A stretch of 26,123 nucleotides of DNA, taken from RGIG5579 sp045602025 (lineage in GTDB: Bacteria > Bacillota > Clostridia > Oscillospirales > SIG627). A program made the position numbers and the translations under genes. The stretch covers positions 1-26,123 of the forward strand of contig JAZSAT010000016.1 in assembly GCA_045602025.1 (NCBI GenBank), read 5' to 3'. Below are positions 14,525 through 20,821 of the stretch, piece after piece. The notes below the pieces were generated by a model. The model was not told where the DNA came from. It saw only the letters and a list, made by a program, of their open reading frames with translations, and searched no databases. Position 1 is the first letter of the stretch. Every line of letters begins with the position of its first letter.

Positions 14525-15040
14525 TCAACAATATTGAAGCGCTATTGCGGCAGATTGCAAAGACGTTTTGCACTGAAATGCAACATCCTCCGGCGCCATT
14601 CCCCTTATCATTTTTCTTGACATAAGAAAAGCAGAAGCAAACACATTTGCCTGCCACTCAGGATCACGATATGAAGGCATCTTTGTATCTCCAACACATC
14701 TAGAAAATCTGGTTAAATCATCATGCAAAAAATAATGACCAAGCTCGTGAGCAATAGTAAACCGATGTCTTGGATCATCCGAGCAAGCTGCTTCATACAC
14801 ATCTTGTCGCACATTTAAAGTTTTACTTTGCGGGCAGTAATTTGCATACTCTCCATTCATCTCTGATTCATACAAGACTGAGCACTCAAAAGTCGGATCA
14901 AATTGCGGAATAACAATCTCTGCAACCTGCATAATCGGAACAAACAGCGATCCATCCAATCCCAGTTGGAATCTCACATATTCAGCAAAATTTTCGAGAT
15001 GCTTCCGACTATAAGGCGGAGCCATTAAAGACTGATTCAT
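14525..15040 (-). CDS. ImmA/IrrE-family metallopeptidase
   Basis: This 171-aa protein contains the zinc motif HELGH (98-102) in FTIAHELGHYFLH, and later DPEWQANVFASAFLM, which supplies the third ligand region typical of the family. Relatives such as ImmA of ICEBs1 cleave a partner XRE repressor to induce excision. Its ATG overlaps the stop codon of the XRE gene (ATGA), so the two are translationally coupled. I infer that it inactivates that repressor to switch on the element. Confidence 0.93.
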   Translation of the reverse strand: MNQSLMAPPYSRKHLENFAEYVRFQLGLDGSLFVPIMQVAEIVIPQFDPTFECSVLYESEMNGEYANYCPQSKTLNVRQDVYEAACSDDPRHRFTIAHELGHYFLHDDLTRFSRCVGDTKMPSYRDPEWQANVFASAFLMSRKMIRGMAPEDVAFQCKTSLQSAAIALQYC

Positions 15041-15396
15041 TTTTTTGAAATCTCCAGAATTCTTTTTATTTTTGCAATCTGATCGTTATCAAGACTGTCG
15101 AATTTGCGAGCAAAAGAAATGCAAAGGTCTTTCTGAGAAGCCGTTGCAAATTTCATATTCAAATTCACCTCATCAAGAGTTTCGAAGAAAGATGAATGAA
15201 GCTCTTGTTTTGCTTCATCATCTAGTTGATAAATTTCAACAATATTGCTAAGCAGTTTTTTTGTAGGGATTCTTTTTCCATTCTCAATCGAAGATAAATA
15301 TGCCGGAGCAACATTCAATCTATCCGCCATATCCTTCAGAAGTTCTCCTTGCTGAATACGAAAAGTTCGTAAAAACTTACCCAAACTTGTCAACAT
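15037..15396 (-). CDS. XRE-family helix-turn-helix repressor
   Basis: This 119-aa regulator has an N-terminal Cro/C1 helix-turn-helix (about 5-62): GELLKDMADRLNVAPAYLSS then IENGKRIPT. The C-terminal 50 residues are helical and may be the dimerisation part or the ImmA cleavage region. AGAGGA lies 8 nt before the ATG. It has its own promoter, flanked by a GTTAA-N6-TTAAC palindrome at 15459-15474 that may be its operator. Confidence 0.9.
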   Translation of the reverse strand: MLTSLGKFLRTFRIQQGELLKDMADRLNVAPAYLSSIENGKRIPTKKLLSNIVEIYQLDDEAKQELHSSFFETLDEVNLNMKFATASQKDLCISFARKFDSLDNDQIAKIKRILEISKK

Positions 15397-15422
15397 AGCA
15401 AAAATCCTCTCTTTCTAAAAAA

Positions 15423-15451
15423 AGAATAACATATTTATTTCCCTTTGTCAA
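15423..15451 (-). promoter_or_regulatory. Promoter of the XRE-ImmA operon
   Basis: TTGACA (15451-15446), a 17-nt spacer and TATTCT (15428-15423) on the minus strand. The palindrome GTTAA-N6-TTAAC at 15459-15474 lies just upstream and could be the repressor site. Confidence 0.8.
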
Positions 15452-15551
15452 TACTTTTGTTAAAAAATATTAACTTTTTTGTTTACTTTTATTTTTTTCT
15501 TCTTTTTTTGCACCACTTTTCCACATTCAAAATATAAAATCCAGAAAAAAC

Positions 15552-15590
15552 AAAACGGATCAACTTATAAATTTATGTCGATCCGTTTTT
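15552..15590 (+). terminator. Hairpin in the XRE-to-15707 intergenic region
   Basis: AAAACGGATC (15552-15561) pairs with GATCCGTTTT (15580-15589), 10 bp with an 18-nt loop, then T and G. The region 15397-15706 (310 bp) has no gene. It holds the XRE promoter and palindrome, this hairpin, an extended -10 promoter and a leader hairpin. Confidence 0.5.
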
Positions 15591-15632
15591 GTGGTGTAAC
15601 ATTTATGTTCTCAGTTGGGTCTTGTCGGGTGG

Positions 15633-15670
15633 TATACTATAGTCACAGGCAAGGGGAACAACCCCAAGCC
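15633..15670 (+). promoter_or_regulatory. Extended -10 promoter and leader hairpin of the paralogue operon
   Basis: TGG-TATACT (box at 15633-15638) is an extended -10 without a good -35. A leader hairpin GGC-AA-GGGG/CCCC-AA-GCC (15648-15670) follows, then an A6TAAT7 stretch, before AAAGGAGA and the ATG at 15707. The lack of a -35 suggests dependence on an activator. Confidence 0.5.
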
Positions 15671-15706
15671 AAAAAATAATTTTTTTATACGAAAGGAGAT
15701 CATATC

Positions 15707-16102
15707 ATGATCACTATCAACCCCAACAATAACAAGGCATACGCAACCAAGGCATTTCTCAAAAAGGCTTCTATTTATGGGTCTCGCGAGTACAAACTCT
15801 TAAGAGAATTCAAGCTTGAAAATCCCAAAATCGAAGTAGAAGTAAAAACTCGTACAAGAGCTGTCTGCAAAACCAGAAACGCTACTTATGCGAAAATGCG
15901 TGAGTATCTGGAAACTCTTTCCGATAGTATGAAAGCCATTATGGAATTCGAAAAAGTAATTGCACGTTCTACCGTTCAGCCGAATCCCTACAAATTTGTT
16001 CTGTCTTGGTTCGATGCCACCTATCCCAATGCCAGAAGCACCTTCGAGGCTGAGGAAGCAAAAGAAACTTCCGAAGCCGAAGATACTACACTCTCTGCGT
16101 AA
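15707..16102 (+). CDS. Unknown protein, first of two tandem paralogues
   Basis: This 131-aa soluble, basic protein belongs to no family I recognise. A core of about 100 residues (roughly 14-114) with YGSREYKLLREF, TYAKMREYL and PYKFVLSWFDATYP is followed by an acidic tail (EAEEAKETSEAEDTT). The core repeats in the next gene, so the two arose by duplication. AAAGGAGA lies 7-8 nt before the ATG. It is first in an operon driven by the promoter near 15633 and ended by the terminator at 16568. Its place beside the element's regulators suggests a role in element maintenance or transfer; this is inference. Confidence 0.75.
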   Translation: MITINPNNNKAYATKAFLKKASIYGSREYKLLREFKLENPKIEVEVKTRTRAVCKTRNATYAKMREYLETLSDSMKAIMEFEKVIARSTVQPNPYKFVLSWFDATYPNARSTFEAEEAKETSEAEDTTLSA

Positions 16103-16123
16103 TGATCCAAAAGGAGGAAAATG

Positions 16124-16537
16124 ATGAAAACGAAACCTCTGAAGGGCTATACCATTAGCCACGAAGATAGCACTATTATTATGAACAAAAAGTTTGCGGC
16201 CGCCGCTAATCGGTACGGAACACCGGAATATAAACTCCTTTTGAAAATTCGAGAGGATTACCCTCTCTTTCAGACAGAAACGCGTTCCGGGCGCAAGCGT
16301 ACCACTTGCAACGCAAATAAAAGACTCACGTATGCAAATATGCGCCTTTATATCCAATGCCAATTAAACTCCAAGGAGCTTCTGGAAACTTTTGATAAAA
16401 TCAAAGTAGAAGCAAAAGGAAAGCCCAGCCCTTATGCCTTCGTTCGCGCTTGGTTCGTGGAGCGATTTCCCGATTACAAAAACTTCACCACTCTGGAAGA
16501 AAATGTGGAAAATATGTTCACTCAAAAGGCTGGCTAA
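16124..16537 (+). CDS. Unknown protein, second of two tandem paralogues
   Basis: This 137-aa basic protein aligns end to end with its upstream neighbour: YGTPEYKLLLKI, TYANMRLYI and PYAFVRAWFVERFP match YGSREYKLLREF, TYAKMREYL and PYKFVLSWFDATYP. Identity is moderate, so the duplication is old. Two ATG codons adjoin (16121 and 16124); AAAGGAGG is 3 nt from the first and 6 nt from the second, so I chose the second. It starts 21 nt after the first paralogue's stop. Conserved Tyr/Trp/Arg residues could be a binding surface. No function is known to me. Confidence 0.75.
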   Translation: MKTKPLKGYTISHEDSTIIMNKKFAAAANRYGTPEYKLLLKIREDYPLFQTETRSGRKRTTCNANKRLTYANMRLYIQCQLNSKELLETFDKIKVEAKGKPSPYAFVRAWFVERFPDYKNFTTLEENVENMFTQKAG

Positions 16538-16567
16538 ATATGAAAATTCAATCTTTTACCCCGCTTT

Positions 16568-16606
16568 GAAGGAGAGGAAACCAAAACGTTTCCTCTCCTT
16601 CTTTTT
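16568..16606 (+). terminator. Terminator of the paralogue operon
   Basis: GAAGGAGAGGAAAC and its exact complement form a 14-bp stem with a 6-nt loop, followed by TTTTT. Confidence 0.93.
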
Positions 16607-16653
16607 ATGGGAAAACCATAGTATCTATCAGCATTCTTAAGCGATGCGCTTTT

Positions 16654-16682
16654 TTGATTTTACAAAAAATTTTTGGTAAAAT
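16654..16682 (+). promoter_or_regulatory. Promoter of the coiled-coil/replication gene unit
   Basis: TTGATT (16654-16659), a 17-nt spacer and TAAAAT (16677-16682). The start near 16689 leaves about 60 nt before the first ATG at 16750. Confidence 0.75.
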
Positions 16683-16749
16683 ATATATAGAAGGTAAGAA
16701 AAGAAAAAACTTTTAAAGCCCTCAAAAACACAGAAAGGAGAACAAAAAG

Positions 16750-17001
16750 ATGGCAAACAAAAAATAGGATTTCTATTTAATGATGATTGATAGCTTCGGT
16801 CAAAAAGCGCAGGAAATACTTCGTTGGCAAATACAAAAGCAATTCTTTGCAGACGAATACCTCAAACGCCAAGAGCGAGAACAATTGAAAAAAGAAATAA
16901 AAGCCGAAGTGATTCATGACATTGAACTTGCAATCGATGTAGAAAAAGCAATCCAAGAGATCGAAGAAGTCAAAAAGGCTCTTGATCGACTGGAAAAATA
17001 A
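16750..17001 (+). pseudogene. Small coiled-coil gene with an in-frame amber codon
   Basis: From the ATG at 16750, which has AAAGGAG 9 nt upstream, the frame reads MANKK, then TAG at 16765-16767, then DFYLMMIDSFGQKAQ in the same frame to 17001. The later ATG codons at 16780 and 16783 have no ribosome site. Translation of the remaining 72-73 aa would need reinitiation 12 nt past the stop, or readthrough. The body is a charged amphipathic helix (EREQLKKEIKAEV, then KAIQEIEEVKKALDRLEK), probably a coiled coil. A single C-to-T change (CAG to TAG) would explain the break. The downstream initiator-like gene starts 38 bp on, in the same transcript. A functional two-start arrangement is the alternative to a mutation. 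Confidence 0.6.
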
Positions 17002-17039
17002 AATAAAATAAAATATATTTAGAGAAAAAGGAGAATAGT

Positions 17040-17618
17040 ATGACAACTGTACCAAACCAAAAAACGGTATGTGTCCACCGGGAAAAACCTACATCTGATT
17101 TTCTCGGTATAAAAAATGAAAACTGGATGTATGCCAGTAGAGACCTGGGCGCACACGCGCTCCGTCTCTATTTATATCTAGCCGCCAATGCCAATGGCTA
17201 CACCTTCGCCCTCTCCCCTGCCGATATTCGGCAACGAGTAGGGATTCCAAATTCCACCTATCGCGACCAATTCCAGATCCTTATTGATAAAGGATATCTT
17301 GTACCCAATAGTGGCAATAGTTATGACTTTTATGAACTGCCGCAAACACGCCCCGTGGTTATGATTGAAGAAAGCGCGCCTCTCGTTCGCGGCAATTCTA
17401 AATCAACGGAGACCGCACCACCCTGGACGGCTCCTGTTCCAAACAAAACGGCTGAGAACAGAGAAATATATAATAAGGATACACCAATAGATAACATAAT
17501 AAATATTGCAGTGCCGGAAGTAAAAGTAGTAAAAATCACACCACCCAATGCCTTTGGCAAAAAAAGACCAGAACACACACCAAAACCAAACCCAGTAGCA
17601 GAAACATTTCAATTCTAA
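17040..17618 (+). CDS. Winged-helix, replication-initiator-like protein
   Basis: This 192-aa protein has an N-terminal DNA-binding domain. After NWMYASRDLGAHALRLYLYLAANANGY come a helix-turn-helix (SPADIRQRVGIPNSTYRDQ) and a wing (LIDKGYLVPNSG), an arrangement seen in RepA_N/DnaD-type initiators and other element HTH proteins. From about residue 105 the sequence is Pro/Thr-rich and probably disordered. AAGGAG lies 6 nt before the ATG. It shares the promoter at 16654 with the interrupted coiled-coil gene and ends at the terminator at 17633. A role in element replication or transcription is inferred from the fold and location. Confidence 0.65.
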   Translation: MTTVPNQKTVCVHREKPTSDFLGIKNENWMYASRDLGAHALRLYLYLAANANGYTFALSPADIRQRVGIPNSTYRDQFQILIDKGYLVPNSGNSYDFYELPQTRPVVMIEESAPLVRGNSKSTETAPPWTAPVPNKTAENREIYNKDTPIDNIINIAVPEVKVVKITPPNAFGKKRPEHTPKPNPVAETFQF

Positions 17619-17632
17619 CAAAAAGCAAACAT

Positions 17633-17666
17633 AAAAGCGGGTTCCCTCTCAAGGAACCCGCTTTTT
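17633..17666 (+). terminator. Terminator after the initiator-like gene
   Basis: AAAAGCGGGTTCC pairs with GGAACCCGCTTTT around CTCTCAA, followed by a long T-rich tract. Confidence 0.93.
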
Positions 17667-17803
17667 CTTTTTACCTAACCGAAATCGATGATACCCACCG
17701 AAATCCAAATTCAATTTCACTTTTGGAAACTGGAAAAACCACACCCCCAGGCTCTTCTTAAACAAAAAAGATTTTTCCCGAAAGTGTACCCCTCTCTCCC
17801 TAC

Positions 17804-17833
17804 AAAAAGGAAGCAGCCATAATGACTGCTTCC
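17804..17833 (-). terminator. Terminator after the HEPN-domain gene
   Basis: On the minus strand GGAAGCAG pairs with CTGCTTCC around a 9-nt loop and is followed by TTTTT. It lies 9 nt past the stop codon of the 643-aa gene. Confidence 0.85.
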
Positions 17834-17841
17834 CCTATCTT

Positions 17842-19773
17842 TTAATTTGGATTTAAAATACAAAATTCTTCGTTAATTTTTATCACTATCAATACCATTA
17901 TGCGAAGCAACTCCATATAATCCTGCTCTTGTTTCTTCTCGTCTGCAGGAAAAATTCCATGCGCATACTTATTTCTTAATTCTGGTCCATTATCGTATTT
18001 TTGCACGTTGAGCATGTAATCAATAAAAGCTTGCTCTTGATTAGTGAATAGCGTTTGCTCAGAAACCACATCTCCGTTTTCAATCCATTTCCTTATCTGT
18101 TCTACCATAAACGGAATTCTCTTTTTATAATACTGATAAGAAAGCACTCCGTTTTGAAAAAAATCCTTGAGCAAATATGCTATTTCTCTTTTAATTCTTA
18201 TAAAGCCATCATCATCTAAAAAAGCAAATTTCTCACGGATTAGCCATTCAACATTCTTCTGATCATAACCTCTAAAATCGGACACTCTCATCTTTCGCTT
18301 TAACAGCATATGTGGCAAATTATTATACTTGCTCTTGTCGTCTATATAATACAACATTGATTGATCAGAATAAAACATATACATTGCAGATTTTATTCGT
18401 TCACTTTGTGGATATAAGTATTTCTCGGCAATCATACTTGGTGTATCCGACATTTTATACTGATCAGACGAAAACTGCAGAAACTCTCTATCAACATGTT
18501 GGTCTTCCATATAAAACCTAAATTGCTTTAGCGTAGAGTCGAATTGAGAAATTAACAACAAAATTTTTTCCACATACGAAGAATTTTCAGTCGGAACATA
18601 ATAGGAAAAGCCATTCGCGTTGAACTCTTGCGGTAAATAAGTTTCAAAAAACCACTTGATTATATTTTCCAACTTAATATCATGAAGTTTTAATTGCTCC
18701 AAATATCCCGACATTTGCCCGATTGATAACATTCTTCGAACTTGATAATCTATTCCTGTTTTATAATCATTGCGACCAGAAACACCAAAAACGCTCTCCA
18801 ATACTCCGAGCTTTGATGAATTTGAAAGGTGCTGATATCTAAACTGTTCATCTACAAATCCAAACATATAGATAAAATTATTAAGCAAAGTCGGATAATC
18901 CAAATTTTCCTTAATCCAAGAAGTACCATATGAGAATTCAACAACATTCTTGTCATGCTCTGTTTGTGGAGGACTTTTTTGTTTACTGTCATCATAAAAG
19001 GAAACACTCGCGCCATAGCTGTGAAAAACAACATCTTTCGTATTTTCCCTTTTTTCCCAATACTCTTGATACTTTTTGTGGGCTGCATATCGAATTCTGT
19101 CATTCGTAACAAAATCTTCGCTCTTTTTATGCTTAGATATTAATGACAAATAGTTTGGATTTGCCTTTTCCCAAAAAATGTAATTTTGGAGAATAGTAAT
19201 TTTATTCTCCCCTGTTAATTCCAAAGGAATATAAATTTTTGCAGCTTTCTTTTCATGCTTTGCAATGTAGTAGCCTAAAACTGTTTCTGCATACTCCAAA
19301 TTAGTTGTCAATTCATTGGCTATTTCGCATCCAAAACGATTTACAATTTTCTTGCAGCACAAAATGTAATTCAACACATACTTTATTTCTAAAATCCTTA
19401 GAAACTGCTCAGATGTTATCTTTCTATAAACACAGTAATATTCAATTAAAACCCAAAAATCTTCATAATATTGACTGTCAGTCTTTTCCCAAAAATCAAT
19501 AATGTTATCTCCATCAATTTTTGAGAAAAATCTCCCTATGAATTCGGGAAATTGCTTCACAATTGAAATATATTTTATTTTTGTCGAATCATCCCAAGAA
19601 GTCAACGAAACCTCATTATCAAAGTACTGTTTGATATTATACAATTCAATAATTCTATTAACATCCAGATACTTTGTTTCAACATCAAAGGATTCAATGA
19701 GTGGCTCAGCTTTCCGCAATTGGTAACCCGAACCCCAATCGTTTGCACTATAAAATTTCACATAATCTTGCAT
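17842..19773 (-). CDS. Large unknown protein with a C-terminal HEPN-type motif
   Basis: This 643-aa soluble protein is rich in Tyr, Phe, Lys and Asn and visibly more AT-rich than its neighbours, a sign of transfer. No family is recognised over the first 550 residues. The C-terminal helical segment contains LRNKYAHG, an R-x4-H motif (Arg600, His605) typical of HEPN RNases, followed by a long helix (MELLRIMVLIVIKINEEF). HEPN proteins are common in abortive-infection and toxin systems, where they cleave RNA. The start at 19773 has only a weak ribosome site (CAGG). The small membrane coiled-coil gene lies 121 bp upstream on the same strand, within a defence-like block. An anti-phage role is inference. 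Confidence 0.65.
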   Translation of the reverse strand: MQDYVKFYSANDWGSGYQLRKAEPLIESFDVETKYLDVNRIIELYNIKQYFDNEVSLTSWDDSTKIKYISIVKQFPEFIGRFFSKIDGDNIIDFWEKTDSQYYEDFWVLIEYYCVYRKITSEQFLRILEIKYVLNYILCCKKIVNRFGCEIANELTTNLEYAETVLGYYIAKHEKKAAKIYIPLELTGENKITILQNYIFWEKANPNYLSLISKHKKSEDFVTNDRIRYAAHKKYQEYWEKRENTKDVVFHSYGASVSFYDDSKQKSPPQTEHDKNVVEFSYGTSWIKENLDYPTLLNNFIYMFGFVDEQFRYQHLSNSSKLGVLESVFGVSGRNDYKTGIDYQVRRMLSIGQMSGYLEQLKLHDIKLENIIKWFFETYLPQEFNANGFSYYVPTENSSYVEKILLLISQFDSTLKQFRFYMEDQHVDREFLQFSSDQYKMSDTPSMIAEKYLYPQSERIKSAMYMFYSDQSMLYYIDDKSKYNNLPHMLLKRKMRVSDFRGYDQKNVEWLIREKFAFLDDDGFIRIKREIAYLLKDFFQNGVLSYQYYKKRIPFMVEQIRKWIENGDVVSEQTLFTNQEQAFIDYMLNVQKYDNGPELRNKYAHGIFPADEKKQEQDYMELLRIMVLIVIKINEEFCILNPN

Positions 19774-19894
19774 ATTAGTAAGCCTGCTTCTTTATATTTA
19801 CTGTAACATCTACCCCAACATACTCAAATACTGATCCAGGCAGGCGTTGATGTAGCCTGCAAACAGCTTTTCCAACTAATTCAACATTGATAAA

Positions 19895-20221
19895 TTACTG
19901 AAACAATGCAATTACAGAAATAGTTGTTGAAACGATAAAAGATACAATCGCACCAATTTTCGCCCACAGCGCATCCTTTTGCGCTGTGCGAGCTGTTTCC
20001 TCAGCATCATCAATTTGTTTTTGTAAAATGAGGTTACGATCTTGCAATTCTTTCACTACCGACTTTAGCTCCTCAACAAGAGGTGCAGTGGATTGCAATG
20101 CGGCTTTCGCTGTATCTTCTACATACTCTTGTCGTCTTTGGGCTTCACGCAATCTCCTTTGAGCTCGCTCTTCACAAAGTGCTTGAGCAGAACATGCCTT
20201 AAATGTTTCTTCATAAAACAT
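19895..20221 (-). CDS. Small coiled-coil protein with a C-terminal membrane anchor
   Basis: This 108-aa protein has a basic helical N-terminal half (EERAQRRLREAQRRQEYVED), a coiled-coil centre (EELKSVVKELQDRNLILQKQIDDAEETA) and one C-terminal hydrophobic segment (IGAIVSFIVSTTISVIALF, about 87-106), so it looks tail-anchored with its N-terminus in the cytoplasm. The ATG at 20221 follows AGAGGA at 7 nt, which beats the ATG at 20254. It lies between the deformylase and the HEPN gene on the same strand. It could be a membrane partner of either; no family is recognised. Confidence 0.65.
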   Translation of the reverse strand: MFYEETFKACSAQALCEERAQRRLREAQRRQEYVEDTAKAALQSTAPLVEELKSVVKELQDRNLILQKQIDDAEETARTAQKDALWAKIGAIVSFIVSTTISVIALFQ

Positions 20222-20371
20222 AATAAAATCCTCTTTTTCTTTCATTTTGTTCACGAAAAGCTATTTGGAATTTTTTGAACAAAAATCGATTGTTTTTAGG
20301 TGATATATTTCTCTCTTGAAGCTTGATACAATTGTTCAGGAAAACAAATGTTTTTGATTACACAACCCATT

Positions 20372-20785
20372 TCAAATCAACACACCATCGCAATGGTCGA
20401 TTTCGTGTTGGATGATTTGGGCAGGCCAGCCGGTGAAGGTTTTTACGCGGGTTTGAAAATCTGCAGTTTGCCACTGAACCTTGATGGCCTGATAACGTTT
20501 GCAAGGACGCGGCCCACCAAGGAGAGAAAGGCAACCTTCCTCAGCATCATAAGGTCCTGACTTTTTGATAATCTCCGGATTGAACATGGTCATATACGTT
20601 TCCTCATTATCAAAGACGATAATACGCTTGCGCACACCGATCATATTCGCAGCCATACCCACGCACTCATCCTTGTGCGCCGTCAAGGTATCCAAAAGAT
20701 CCTGCGCTATCTGAACATCTTCCTTCGTTGCCCTCTCTGACTTCATCCCCAGAAAAATGGGATCATGCATAATTGGTTTTATCAT
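20372..20785 (-). CDS. def: Peptide deformylase, short variant
   Basis: This 137-aa metalloenzyme removes formyl groups from nascent proteins. Motif II EGCLS (83-87, metal ligand Cys85) and motif III HEIDH (127-131) are intact. Motif I reads GMAANM (43-48), where the canonical form is GLAAxQ, so the catalytic Gln is replaced by Met48. I recall this form from a short clostridial subfamily. GAGG lies 6 nt before the ATG. It begins 36 bp after the DUF2075 gene with no terminator between, so it seems to share that operon. This may be a second, specialised deformylase and not the housekeeping enzyme. Confidence 0.9.
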   Translation of the reverse strand: MIKPIMHDPIFLGMKSERATKEDVQIAQDLLDTLTAHKDECVGMAANMIGVRKRIIVFDNEETYMTMFNPEIIKKSGPYDAEEGCLSLLGGPRPCKRYQAIKVQWQTADFQTRVKTFTGWPAQIIQHEIDHCDGVLI

Positions 20786-20821
20786 TTTAAGCCTCTTTTT
20801 AGTCCGGAAAATCCTAAGCTC

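Larger units (their letters stand above)
12921..17666. mobile_element. Integrated element: left end and maintenance module
   Basis: A tyrosine integrase at a tRNA 3' end, an ImmA/IrrE-XRE pair, a replication-initiator-like protein and several unknown small genes are characteristic of an integrative element. No relaxase, conjugation or phage structural gene is seen. The defence-like block at 17842-26123 may be its cargo. The right boundary was not identified; the end given is only the last gene plus terminator of this module. Confidence 0.6.

Noticed and set aside
16750..16790. Programmed frameshift at the A6 run before the amber codon
   Set aside because: Both shifted frames meet stops within a few codons, while the zero frame after TAG continues to 17001, so a shift does not rescue the gene.
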